In this document: piece by piece, positions 25,532 through 37,700 of the stretch
Position numbering within the stretch: the first letter of the stretch is position 1
Layout: each line of letters opens with the position of its first letter
Assembly: GCF_014066305.1 (NCBI RefSeq)
Contig: NW_023501148.1
Location: 62,001-126,000, forward strand
Length of the DNA: 64,000 bases
Source of the DNA: Letharia columbiana
Taxonomy: Eukaryota; Ascomycota; Lecanoromycetes; Lecanorales; Parmeliaceae
Direction: 5' to 3'
The notes under the pieces: model-generated
What the model saw: only the letters and a program-made list of their open reading frames with translations
The model's database searches: none
Told to the model about the DNA's origin: nothing
Translations under genes and position numbers: made by a program

Positions 25532-28200
25532 TATATTCTAATAAAAAATATTAATTAAATTAAAAATATTATTAATAAGATATAAAAAAAATTTATTATA
25601 TAAATTAATAAAATTAGCTTATAAATTACTTATTATAATTAAATTAAATAGTTTTATATAAATAAAATTATTAAAATTATAAAATAATTTTTTTTAAATA
25701 AAATTATATAATAATTATATAATTATAAGATTTAAATATATAATTATAAGAATAAAAATAAATTAATAATTAAAAAAAAAACTTACGCGTATTTAAGATT
25801 TCTCTAAAATATTTATTTTATTTATATAATTTATAATTTAATAAATAATATAAATAAACTTTATTAATAAATTTTAAATATTTTTATTTTAATAAATATT
25901 TTAAATATTTAAATATTTTATAATTAAATTTCTTCTTTAAGTATAAAATATATATATTTAAATTTTATATTAATATTTAAATTCTTATTATAATACTTTA
26001 TTTATTACTTTACTATTTACTTTTATAATTCTTTTAAATATAATTTTAAAATATATAATTATTTTATTTATTTTAAAATAAATTTTCTTTTTATAAATTC
26101 TACTTTTAAATTTTTTTTTAAATTTTTTATATATTCTATTAATAATATTTAAATTTTATTTATTTTTATTTTAAAATATTTTTATTAATAAAATTTAAAT
26201 TAATTATTTTATTTATAATTATAATATAATTAAAAATAATATTTAAAAATAATATATAATTATTTAATTTAATTATTAATTTATAAAGAAAATATAATAT
26301 TAAATCTAAATTTTAATTTAATATTAAATTAGATATTATATAATATAATAATATAAATTTTTATTATAAATTTTTAATATTATTTTTAATATTTAAATCT
26401 TTTATAAATAATAAAATTATTATTAAAATTTAAATTATAAAAAAATAAATATTATTAAAATATTTAATATTTAATATTTTAAAAATATTTAATAATTATA
26501 TTTTTTTAAAATTATAATAATTTTATTATCTTAATATCTTATATCGATTTTTATATAAATAAAAAATATTTTTAATTTTTTACTCTTTTAATTAATATTA
26601 AAAATATAATATTACGCGAAATTAAGAAATTTATTTAAATAGAATATTAAATTAAATATTTAAATTAAATTTATAATTTATAATTTATTTTTTATATATA
26701 TATTATTAATTAATTAAAGTAATTATAAGAGATATATAATTAATAATTAATTTTAATAATTAATTTATTATATTTTAATTATAATAAGATTATTATATAA
26801 TTAATTTAAAATATATAAAAAATTTATAAAATAAAAGAATAGATAGAGAGAAAATTAAAAGTAATAAAGAAGATTATTTAATTTATTACTTATATTATAT
26901 TATTATAATAATATTAAAATATAAAATAAAGATTATAAAAAATAAGAGAGTTTTTTATTTTAAATAAAATTTATTTTAATAATAAAATAAATAATTAAAA
27001 AAGTAATAATTTATAATATATTAAATTTAAAAAATAATATATATATAATTAATAAGATTAAAAGAAAAGTTTATTCTCTTTAATATTATAAAATTAAAAA
27101 TTTATATAAATTAAATTTAAAGATAATAAAATAACTCTTATATTAAAATTAAAATATTTTTTATTAAAATAATATTATAATAATAAATAATTAAAATAAA
27201 AAATATTTCTTTAAATATTTTAAATATATTATAAATAATAAAAAATATAAATATAATTTTAATAAAAAATAAATAAAGTTTAAAATTTATTATTATAGTA
27301 TTAAATATATTATTAATTAAATAATAATCTTACTTTTTATTATTAAAAAATAAGATTATTATATTAAGTAAAAAGTGTAAAATAATTATTCTAATAAATA
27401 TTAATAATAAGAAAATCTTTATATTATAGTTTCTTATATAAAAAATTTAAATTTTTAAATTTAAATACGTCTTAATAATAATATATATTATTAATAATAA
27501 TTAAATATTTTTATATAAAAAATATAATATAATTTTTAATTTTATAAATAATTAAAAAAAGTAAATCTTTTTTAATAATATATATTATAGATATAAGAGA
27601 ATATAATATTATATTTAATTTTTTTAATTTTTAATTTTTAATTTAAATATTTTTTAATTTAAATAATAAGAAATAAATAAAAGATATAATAATAAATATA
27701 AGATAATTTATAATATTAATTACTATAATAATTATTTATAATTTAAAAAGAGTTATTTAATAAACTTTAATATATATAATTAAATTAAGTATTTTATAAA
27801 CTTATTATTTAATAAATTATTTAAAAATTATTTAATTTATAATAAATTATATAATAAATTTATAATAAGTAAATTTTATTTAAATATTATATTAAAAAAA
27901 ATTTATTAATATTATTTATTAAAAAATAAAAAAAAAATCGATATAATTATATATTAAAAATTAAAAATTTAATAAAAAAACTATTAAAGTTTTTAATAAA
28001 ATTTATATATATAATTTTTTTTTTAAAATTAATATTTAAATTATATATTATAAAATATAAATATAAATTTTTTCTTCTAAATTCGCTTTAGCTAGTTTAT
28101 ATATTAAATATTATTTATTAATTTTATAAATATTTTATTAATCTTTAAATTTATATATATAAAGTATTTATATTATATATTAATATTTTTATATAATATA
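25532..28200. other. AT-rich spacer, no gene seen
   Basis: About 2.7 kb, among the most A+T-rich parts of the window, with hardly any CG. No open frame, motif or repeat could be recognised. Confidence 0.5.
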
Positions 28201-28638
28201 CGAGTAAAGGTCTATAAATTAAATTTATAATTATTTTTTAAATTAGAGCTATCGAGTAAATTTCATAAGCGATCTTTAGTAAGCGAACTTTGATGAGCGA
28301 TATTTGAATTCCTTACGCTTTAATAATTATAAGACAAAATTTTAAAATTCTTAAAAATTCGAAAAGCGCAAATAGCGCTTCAAAATTTAAAACAAAAATT
28401 TCAAAATTTTAATAGAAAATAAAAAAGTTATTACTATTATAAATAACGTACATCTATTTTTTTAATATGAGAGACGCGAAAGAACGAGATTTTGATGATT
28501 ACGGATACTAATTTATTTACTCGCGATAACTTAGTCGATTTAATTAAAGAGCGTAGCGAACTCGAAGTAATAATTAACTATATATATAAACTTAAGATTT
28601 TTAAACTTAGCTCTATCTTATTCTTTTATATATATTAA
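28201..28638 (+). mobile_element. H16: short Helitron-like element (HA)
   Basis: A 438 bp HA copy, CGAGTAAAGG (after A) to TATATATTAA (before T). It is one of the less mutated HA copies (tg and ca retained, for example tttgatgagcgat). It carries one internal unit. Useful as a reference sequence for the short form. Confidence 0.8.
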
Positions 28639-28954
28639 TTTAAATAATATATTAATTTACTTTAAAATAAAAAGATTATATTAAAAATATATATATAATT
28701 TTTTATATATATTATTAAAATATATATTTAATTATAATAATTCTTTTTAAAAAAATTAATAAATTAATATAATATTTAAATAAAATTATTATTAAATAAA
28801 TAAAATTAAAAAATATTAAAAATATTAAAAATATTAATTATTATATTTATATTAGAGTATTATAATTAAAAAAAATATTATTTATTATAAAAATTAATAT
28901 TTTTAATAAAAATAAAAATATAAATAATATATTTAATTAAATATTTAAGAATAA
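28639..28954. other. AT-rich spacer, no gene seen
   Basis: About 315 bp with a short AAAATATTA run near 28810. No feature recognised. Confidence 0.5.
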
Positions 28955-29299
28955 AAATAAATTTATAAAATAAATTTATAAAAAGTAATTAAATCTTCTT
29001 TTTTTAATATTAAGATTAAATTTAATTTTTAAAAAGTAAAATAATTTTAATTTAAGATTTATTTAAAATTATAAAATTAAATTTTTAAAAATTTAAACTA
29101 TTAAAAAGTATAAAATAAATTTTATAGTTTAAAGAAAATTTAATAAAAATTTATTGAAAAAAAGAGAAAGTATAATAGTAATAAATTTCTAAAATATTAA
29201 TTAATTCTAAATTAATTTAAATTTAATTAATAAGAAGTTAATTTTAATTTTAATAATAATTCTTTTATATTAATTATTATTATTATTAATTTTATAATT
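28955..29299 (+). mobile_element. Divergent H-like segment
   Basis: Matches 31990-32170 closely and resembles the HA interior (attataaaattaaatttt...tttaaagaaaatttaataaaaatttatt). The ends are not recognisable. It may be an older subfamily of H. It abuts the truncated HB copy H17. Confidence 0.45.
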
Positions 29300-30593
29300 T
29301 ATAGAATTAGTAGTAGTAATATAATAGATTTACTCTCTATAATCTTATATTAATTTACTTAGCTAGTATAAGAGAAGTTAATATAATAGACGAATACGAA
29401 GAATATTACGAAGAAACTAAGCGATAATAAGACTATTATCGTTAAGAATACGGCTTAGCTCTTTAAGATCCTACGTTATATACTCTCTACGATTCTATAT
29501 TAAATTATTACTTAGTAAGCGAAGAATATTACTATAACTTAGTCGTTTTATATTAAATTATTACTTAGTAAGCGAAGAATACTACTATAATTTAATCTAT
29601 TATTTCTACTATATTAAGAAGTAAGAGAAGAAACTATAATAGATAAAGGCGAAGAATACTACGAAGAAATCAAGCGGTAATAAGATTATTATCGTTAAAA
29701 ATACGGCTTAGCTCTTTAAGATTCTATATTATATTAGTTATTTACTTAGTTAATTACTTAGCTAGCTACTTAATCTAATATTTTATAAAAGAAGAAATAA
29801 GAGAAGAAACTATAATAGGTAAATGCGAAGAATACTATAAAGAAATTAAGCGATAATAAGATTATTATCGTTAAGAATACGACTTAACTCTTTAAGATCC
29901 CACGTTATATACTCTTTATAATTTTATATTAAATTATTACTTAATAAGCGAAGAATACTACTATAACTTAATCTATTATCTCTATTATATTAAGAAGTAA
30001 GAGAAGAAATTATAATAGATAAATACGGAGAATATTACGAAAAATACTATAAAGAATATTATAAAAAAACTAAGCGGTAATAAAACTACTATTATTAAGA
30101 ATACGGCTTAGCTCTTTAAGATCTCACGTTATATACTCTCTACGATTCTATATTAAATTATTACTTCGAAACGATATATATTTAAACGAATTAAAACCGT
30201 TCGATATCTATAGCTATTTTATTATTCGAAAAATTTTACTACGATAAAAGATATTATAGAATTTATATTATTAATTAATATATTATCTTTATTTCTTTTC
30301 GATATTTCGATACTTCTTATTATAAGAATATAATCTTTCTCTATTTTTTATAGATAATTATTACGAATTAATTCTCTATACTCGATATATCTTTCTAATT
30401 AAATCTTAGCGCGCCTCTCTTCGTATATATATATCTATATATTATATAGATTAAATTAATTTTATAATAAAAAAAGTAGATTAAAAACGTATAGTAAGCG
30501 ATTAGAGTTCGATTTAACTTAGAACTAAGACTAAAAGTCGATTTAACTTAGAAAAATTCAACTTTATAAATTTAATTTATAGGTCTTTACTTA
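29300..30593 (-). mobile_element. H17: HB element, 3' truncated
   Basis: About 1.3 kb of HB on the minus strand. The 5' end CTTTACTTA is intact at 30593 (before T). The 3' end is lost near 29300, inside the segment that corresponds to HB position 16620. It has a tandem array with gcgaagaatac units (29380-30150) and an eroded hairpin around 30167-30210. Strongly RIP-mutated. Confidence 0.75.
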
Positions 30594-31989
30594 TATTATA
30601 TTAATAAAATAAAATTTTATTTAATTATTAATTAAAGTTAAATTTATTTTTTAAAATTAAATCTTAAAATTAAATCTATTAATTATATACTTTAAAATAT
30701 TTAAAAAAATTCTATTTCTTTTAATAATATAGATATATATCTTTATAATAACTTCTATTAAATTCTTTTAACTATTAAAAATATTAAATTAAATTAAATT
30801 ATTTAAATTAAATTAAAAGTATTTTTTCTCTAAAATAAGTTTTAAATTTTTAAATTTTTAAATTTATAAAAGATATTATAAGTATATTTTATATTCTTAA
30901 TATATTATTTAACTCTCTTATCTATTTAAATCTAGCGTATCTTAAAAGAGATTTTATCTATTATTTAATATTATTTTTATATATATATAATTTATATATA
31001 ACTTTCTTATAAAATAAAAGATTTCTTAAATAAAATAAATATATTTAAAAAAGTACTATATAAAATATTTATTATTTTCTTAATATTTTATATAATTTAG
31101 AAATAGATATATTAAACTCTTATAAAAAATAATCGTATTTTAAACTTTATAATAAAAAAAATCTATTCTTAATATTAAATTATTTTAAATTATTTTAAAA
31201 AGATTTTATTAATTTCTAATTAATTTAATATTATTAAAAAAAGATAAGAGAATAAATTTTATAAGTTTAAAATTATAAAATTTAAATATTTAACTAATAT
31301 TTTTTAAATAATATTTAATTTATAGTTTTTATAAATAGCTTTAATAAGTTTAATAATAATAATTAATTAATTTAAATTTAAAGAAATTTCTTATAGAAAT
31401 ATAAAATAAGATATAATAAATATATTAATTATAGAATTATTATAAAAGATTTTTAATATATAAATAAAAAAATATTATATAATTATATTATATAATTATT
31501 AAAAGTTATATAATTTAAATTTTAAAACTTCTCTTTATATATATTCTCTTATAAGCGAACTTTAATAAATATAAAATCTAGTATTAATAATATTAAAATT
31601 AATTAATTAATTTAATATAATTTAAATAATTTTTATTAAATTATTAAAATAAGATTAATATTAAATAATTAAAATAAAATTTAAATTAAATAATTAAATT
31701 AATATTAATTAATTAAATTAAAATAATATCGAGTAGCTAATATAAGAATATATCTTTTATATTCTCTATATCTATATTCTTTTATATAAATTAAATTTTA
31801 AATTTTAAATTTTAAATTTATAATATCTAAATTAATATAAATAAAATAAAATTATAGCTCTTATTTAAATATAATTTAAATTTTACTTTTTATTGAAAAG
31901 CGAATTCTTAAAAAAATAATTTTTTAATTATATATATAATATATATTAAAAATTAATTAATTTATAACTTAAGAATATATATAAAAATA
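30594..31989. other. AT-rich spacer with a copia-like fragment
   Basis: No gene. Positions 31180-31420 match the copia-upstream repeat of 38600-38780 (shared aataaattttataagtttaaaatt and ataatatttaatttata). Positions 31880-31970 match 8900-8985. The rest is unassigned. Confidence 0.5.
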
Positions 31990-32714
31990 GATTTAAATCT
32001 ATAAATTAAATTTATAAAAAGTTTTTTTATTTTTTTAATATCGAGATTAAGTTTAATTTTTAAAAAGTAAAAATATTTTAATTTAAGATTTACTTAGAAT
32101 TATAAATTAAATTTTATAAATTTTAAATTATTAAAAAGTATAGAATAAGTTTTATTATTTAAAATAATAATACGGAGATTACTATCGAAAGTTCTAAATA
32201 TTAGAATTAGAACTTTAAAACTCTTAGTATTCTTAGTAAATATCTTAAATATCTTAAATATTATATTAATATTATATATATAAAGTATATATATATAAAG
32301 TATATAGTAGCGATATTACTATATATATATAAGATATATAATTACGATATTATTATATATATAGTAGCGATAATAACGTAATAAAAGTATAAATTATTAT
32401 AGAAGAGAATTTAGAAGTGAATAGAGCGTATATCTAGATATATTATCGAAGTTATTCGTTTACGAGACGATAACGAGTATTAAAAGAGTTATAAAGAAGA
32501 GAATAAGCGACTCTATAATTTAGCTAATCGAGTAAATTAGTATATATATAATTATATAAAATATCGTATATAGATTATAAAGCTATTTAAGAAATTTATT
32601 AAAATGCTAGAAATGTTAAGAATGTTAAGGGTTTTAGCGTATATTTAGAACTTTCGATAATAATCTTCGTAATAAAATTTTAATAAAAAAGAAAGAAATT
32701 ATATTAATAATAGA
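31990..32714 (+). mobile_element. Divergent H-like segment carrying a TIR element
   Basis: Its start (atctataaattaaatttat) resembles the H 5' end and its interior matches 28955-29200. It is interrupted by the TIR element at 32173-32669 and ends against HB copy H18. It supports an older H subfamily in the region. Confidence 0.45.
32173..32669. mobile_element. 497 bp TIR element (TA-flanked)
   Basis: Inverted repeats of 29 bp (32173-32201 and 32641-32669) beginning CGGAGATTACTATCG, with two mismatches, both of the C/T or G/A type expected from RIP. TA lies at both outer edges (32171-32172 and 32670-32671); TAATA is an alternative reading. The related segment at 28955-29200 gives an empty site. 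A TA duplication would fit Tc1/mariner-type MITEs. The interior has less RIP (gtgaat, aatgcta) but no transposase-length frame. Confidence 0.7.
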
Positions 32715-34163
32715 CAAGTAAAGGCCCATGAATTAAATTTATGGAGTTAAATTTTTCTAAGTGAAATCGAACTCTAATCGCTTGCTGTGCGTTTTTAATC
32801 TACTTTCATTACTATAAAATTAATTTAATCTATATAATATATAGATATATATATACGCCGCGGAGAGAGGCGCGCTAAGGCCTAATTAGAAAGGTATATC
32901 GAGTGTAAAGGATTAATTTGTAATAATTGCCTATAAAAAACAGAGAAAGGCCATATCCTTATGGCAAGAAGTATCGAAATACCGAAAAGAAATGGAGACA
33001 ACGTGCCAATTAGTGGTGTGAATCCCACAATATCTTCTGCCGCAGGGAAATTTTTCGAATAATGAAATAGCTGTAGACATCGGACGGTTTCAATTTGTCC
33101 AAATATGCATCGTCCGATGTTTCTCCTGCAGAGGCTGCAGTGATGTACCATATTAATGCAGTGGGGATGATAGGCCAAATTGCAGTGGTGTTCTCCGCTT
33201 ACTGAGTGATGATTTGATGTGGAATCGTGGAGAGCATATGACGTGGGATCTTGGAGAGCTGAGCCGTGTTCTTGACGATGGTGGCCTTGTTGCCGCTTGG
33301 TTTCTCCGCAGTATTCTCCGCATTTGCCTGTTGTAGTTCCTCCTCTTATTCAACTAAGTGCGAGGGTACCGAGGGTAAATGTATTCATATTGGTGGAATT
33401 GGTAGAATTGATAGAATTAATAGAATTGATAGAATGATGGAAGAAGAATAATTACACAAATAGGTGGAAGGATTATTATCCGATCCCAGACGCGTTTAGT
33501 GTGACTACAATATTTAAATGTCAGTTTAATCCACCTATCGCTGGCTTGAGAGGAGTATATAGGGAAGGACGTATCCGTTCGGGCTCTTTTTGAGGGCCTT
33601 TCAACGCGTTTATGAGCAGTAGTAGGTCTTACGGCCTCGATTGCCAGCAGTAGCGGATTCGTCGAGGGGATGGCCTGAGGGCGTCAGTAAGGGGTTTAAA
33701 AGACGAACGGAAGGAATACGTGTCTGAAGCGTTTAGTAATGTTTCCGCGAGGGATATCGAGAATAATTATATTTATATTGATAAATTAATAGAATAGTAA
33801 AAGAAGAATGGTTACATAAACAGGTGGCGATTTCGGACGCGTCTGGTGTGACTACCATGATATTTGAATATCTATTTAATCCACTAATAGTAGGTTAAAC
33901 TTCGAAATTTTTATATCGTTAGAAAGCGTAAACTGAGCTCTATAATTTACGAAATTATGAAGTAATAGCATTCGTAGAAAGCTAATTATTTCAGAGTGTA
34001 AAACTTCTATATATAAATTTTTGATAAGGGAGCTCGAGAGGGCTAGCGGGCTGACTTAGCCGATCTAACTAAAGAGCGTAGTAACCCTAAATTAATAATT
34101 GGCTCCATATATAAATTCAAGGTTTTCTAGTTCAGCCCTATCTTATTCTTTTATATATACTAA
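32715..34163 (+). mobile_element. H18: HB element, least mutated copy
   Basis: A 1449 bp HB copy from CAAGTAAAGGCCC (after A) to TATATACTAA (before T). It keeps abundant CA and TG, so it is close to the ancestral sequence. In order it has the left segment with gctgtgcgtttttaa, the gagagaggcgcgc tract, the hairpin at 33077-33120, one tandem-array unit (33180-33350), the tagaattga 9 bp repeats (33395-33440), and the cagacgcgttta and cggacgcgtctgg tracts. Open frames of 61-98 codons overlap on both strands at 32882-33451, but they are not conserved in sister copies, so I regard HB as non-coding. Confidence 0.85.
33077..33120. repeat. HB hairpin, 10 bp stem
   Basis: ACATCGGACG at 33077-33086 and its inverse CGTCCGATGT at 33111-33120 with a 24-base loop. 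Same position in H8 and H27. Confidence 0.85.
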
Positions 34164-34279
34164 TTTTTAAAAAATTAATTAATTTTAAATTAATTTAAAT
34201 TAAATTAAGAAAAAGTTAAATTTAATATTTATTATAAATCTTTTTTTAAATTATTTAAATTATTTATAAATTATTTATA

Positions 34280-34388
34280 AATTTTATTAATAATTAAAAA
34301 GCGTAATAACTCTAAGTTTATAATTAGTTATATATATAATTTAAAAATTTTCTAACTTAACTCTATCTTAATCTATTATATATATTAA
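34280..34388 (+). mobile_element. H19: 3' end fragment of an HA element
   Basis: About 110 bp matching only the last part of HA (aaaaagcgtaataactctaa to TATATATTAA, followed by T). It lies 120 bp after H18 in the same orientation. 5'-truncated. Confidence 0.7.
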
Positions 34389-35189
34389 TAAATAGATAAA
34401 ATAATTAAAAGAAATTCTTCTAACTATATATCGTCGACTATAAAATCTTTATAAAATTATTTTAAATAACTAGTTTTTAATAATAATAGCTAATAATAAT
34501 AATTTAAAAATATAATATTTAAGATATTAATAATAAATAGATATAAATTTTTTAAAAGAGTTTTAGAAGTTTTAATAATAATAATAGTAATAGCGTTAAA
34601 GAAATAGCTATTTTAATATAAAATAGTAAGTTTATAAAGTATTAAGTTTAATATAGTAACTCGATAAGCGATTTAAGTAATATACTTATAATATAAAAAT
34701 TAATAAAATAACTTTTTTAAAATAAGCGATAGTAAGTAATTTTTTTAGATTTAAATATAAATATAATAAAATAGCTTCTCTATTAAATATTATTAAAATA
34801 AAATTATATTAAAATTATATTAAAATAGTAATAAAATTAGTAATTATTTAGAGAATAAGTAAATATAATTTTTAATTTAAAGATATTTTAAAAGAATAAT
34901 AAATTTATTTAAATAAAGAGTTTAAATAAATCTATTAGCTATCTATCTATTAATAGAAATATATTATATATTTATAATAATGTTATTAATATCTTCTTAT
35001 ATAAAATAATAAGCGATATTAATATATTTAATATTAATATAAAATTAATTATTCTTTATAAAAGTAATTATTATTAAGAAATAGTTTTAAATAAGATTAT
35101 AAATATATATAATATATATAATATATATATATAATATAATAATTAATAAATTATAGAAAACTTATAATAGAAGAAGTTTCTATAATATT
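34389..35189. other. Spacer with a repeat shared with 9.0 kb
   Basis: 34555-34720 matches 9030-9200. It lies directly downstream (minus-strand sense) of the copia relic, so it might be that element's 3' region, but no LTR boundary is visible. Remainder unassigned; a TA-rich tract is at 35100-35140. Confidence 0.45.
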
Positions 35190-36073
35190 ATAGTATTAAG
35201 ATATTAAATCTAATTAAAATGTCTTATAAAGAAATTTAGAATAATTATATTTTAATTATTATCGAAAATAATAATAGCTTTAAAGTTTATATCGTTAAGA
35301 TAAAGAAGTTAATTAAATAAGTTTTTAAATTAAATTATTTTCTTAATAATTTATATTTAATTAATATATTCTATTTTATAAGTAAATAATATTATAATAA
35401 TTTAATATTTAAATAACTAATTAATTACGTTACTTTTTATATAAAAAATAAATTAAATATAAAATATAAAATTATATTATTAATCTAATTAAAATTAATC
35501 TAATTAAATAAATTTTTAAAAGAAGTTTTTTATATATAAGTTTATAATATATTATATTTTTTAAATATTAAAAAATTCAAATAATCGTATTTTAATATAT
35601 TAAAATTGAATTAATTAAATAGTAATTTACTAATTATATTATATTAACGATATCGAGATATATATTAAATATAATATATATAAGAGATTCTATCGCCAAT
35701 TAATAATTCTTTTATAATTTTTTTAGACGATATAGCTTTTTTTAATAGAAATAAATTTATAATTAATTCTAAGAGATATTAATATCGATATAAGATTCTA
35801 ATAATTAAAATAATTTAAAAGTTAAATAATATAAGTTTCTTATTTTAGATAAAGAATATCGCTATAATAATTTTTCTTAATCGTTATATTTAAATTTAAT
35901 ATATAAAACTTTCGTATTAAGTTTCTTTTTAATTTATTAAATCTCGATCTTTATTAAAATTAATAATTAAGATATTATCGATATAGAGCGCTATAATAAT
36001 ATTTTCTTTAAAATTTATAAATATACTATTATTTAATTTAATAGAGAGAAGATTTAACTTCTTTATATACATA

Positions 36074-36623
36074 TAAATAAAGATTTATAAATTAAATTTA
36101 TATACTTTTTTAATTAGAGTTATCGAGTAAATTTTAATAAGCGAACTTTAATAAGCGATATTTAAATTTCTTACGCTTTAATAATTATAAAATTAAATTT
36201 AAAAAAAGATCTAAAAGCTTATATTTTCTTCTATAAATTAAAAAAAAAGTCTAAAAATTTTAATAGAAAATAAAAAAGTTATTTTAAAATTAAATAATAT
36301 ATATTTATTTTTTAATTAGAGCTATTCGACTATCGAGCGAACTTTAATAAGTAATATTTAAATTTCTTACGCTTTAATAATTATAAGATTAAAATTTATT
36401 ATTTTATTATTATTAAAAGGCGTAAATTACGATCTATAATTTAAGAAAGAAATTTTAAAAATTTAAATAGAAAATAATAAAGTTATTAAAGATTGAAAAT
36501 AAAGTAAGAGATTTTAATAATTACGAATACTAATTTATTTATCTACGATAATTTATAATTAATTATATATATAAATTTAAGATTTTATAACTTAACTCTA
36601 TTTTATTCTTTTATATATATTAA
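36074..36623 (+). mobile_element. H20: HA element inserted in copia
   Basis: 550 bp, from a fully RIP-mutated 5' end (TAAATAAAG for CGAGTAAAG) after A to TATATATTAA before T. Two internal units. It interrupts the copia RT relic, so it postdates copia. Confidence 0.75.
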
Positions 36624-36959
36624 TTAATATTAAACTTCAGAGAATTATATTAAATTATAAAATATCTTATTTAATTTATTAATTTTTATATTATTTTTAC
36701 TAAAGCTATTAAACTATTATTTATAATTTTTTTTTATATTATTATATAAAAATATAATTTTAATATTTATTTATTTTAGATTTTATATTACGAATTTCTT
36801 TACTAGACGTCTCGATTAAACTTAATATCTTAATACTATAATACTATAGAGACTTCTTTTACTATAAATCTATATTTATATTATTATTATATTATATATA
36901 TATATTATTTATATATATAATTTTACTTAGAATTATTTCTTAATAATAATAGTAATATC

Positions 36960-37520
36960 TCGATCGATTTAGATTTAGTACTAGCTATTCTCGTTATATT
37001 CGCTTATCTCGCCTTAATTTAATATCTATATAAATTCTATATTACTTACTATCGAAGAAATCTATAGAGAATACTACTCCCATCGAGTATAGTATCTTTA
37101 AAGTCTCTTAGACGTCTATCTCGCCTTAGTTTAGCTTCTAATCGAACCCTATCAACCTCGTCTACAGCGATCCTTTCACTAAGCCATTCGTTCTACCACT
37201 AACTGAAATCATAACGTACGATAGCCACATTTTTAACTCTATATCTAACTTTACAGTAGAGTAAATAGTCTTCTTATAAGTTATAATCACTGCCGTAATC
37301 GATAACGCAATCAGTTAGGCTATGTCAGCCTTCGAGATTAAACTAATAGCTTTCGAGACTAGACTAATAGCTATTAAAGCCAAATTCCGCCCTGCTGAGT
37401 ACCAAGTCACCGCTCCTCAGCATAGGCCATGGCAATAGTCAATTATGGAGAAAACTGCGGAGAAACCTACGGAGAAAACTGCGGAGAAATCTACGGAGAA
37501 AACTGCGGAGAAGTAGAACA
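36960..37520 (+). pseudogene. Degenerate frame inside the mini LTR element
   Basis: A plus-strand frame, open except for TAA/TAG at plausible Gln codons, runs from about 36960 to 37520. Its best part (37320-37440) reads AMSAFEIKLIAFETRLIAIK followed by a proline-containing stretch, then the 12 bp repeats coding for EKTAEKPTEK. A short helical, charged protein of gag type is possible, but no zinc knuckle or known gag motif is visible. It could also be a captured host fragment. Function not assigned. Confidence 0.4.
37447..37516. repeat. 12 bp minisatellite, GGAGAAAACTGC type
   Basis: Five tandem copies alternating GGAGAAAACTGC and GGAGAA(A/C/T)CTAC-like units, then a partial copy. The unit differs by one base from the GGAGAACACTGC minisatellite of HB elements, and the bases before it (aatagtcaatta) resemble the HB sequence aataggcaaatg. 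Confidence 0.85.
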
Positions 37521-37640
37521 TCGCCAGCAGCAGCGACAATGACAATACGGGCACGCTCTCCACTATTCCACACCAGGCTACTATGCACTATTGCAGAGAG
37601 TCTTCCCCTCGCCTCAACGGTGCTCCACTTCCTACTCTTA

Positions 37641-37700
37641 CCTCTCTTCTCGCCTCTCTTCTCGCCTCTTTTCTCGCCTCTCAACTCGCCTCCCCGCTCG
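37641..37700. repeat. 12 bp minisatellite, CCTCTCTTCTCG type
   Basis: Five tandem 12 bp units from 37641: two identical, then three variants ending in cctccccgctcg. GC-richer than the surroundings. Short open frames that overlap it on both strands are accidental. Confidence 0.85.

Noticed and set aside
32882..33451. Open frames of 61-98 codons on both strands
   Set aside because: They lie in the weakly mutated part of HB copy H18, overlap each other and are not preserved in the sister copies H8 and H27. They are open only because RIP is light there.
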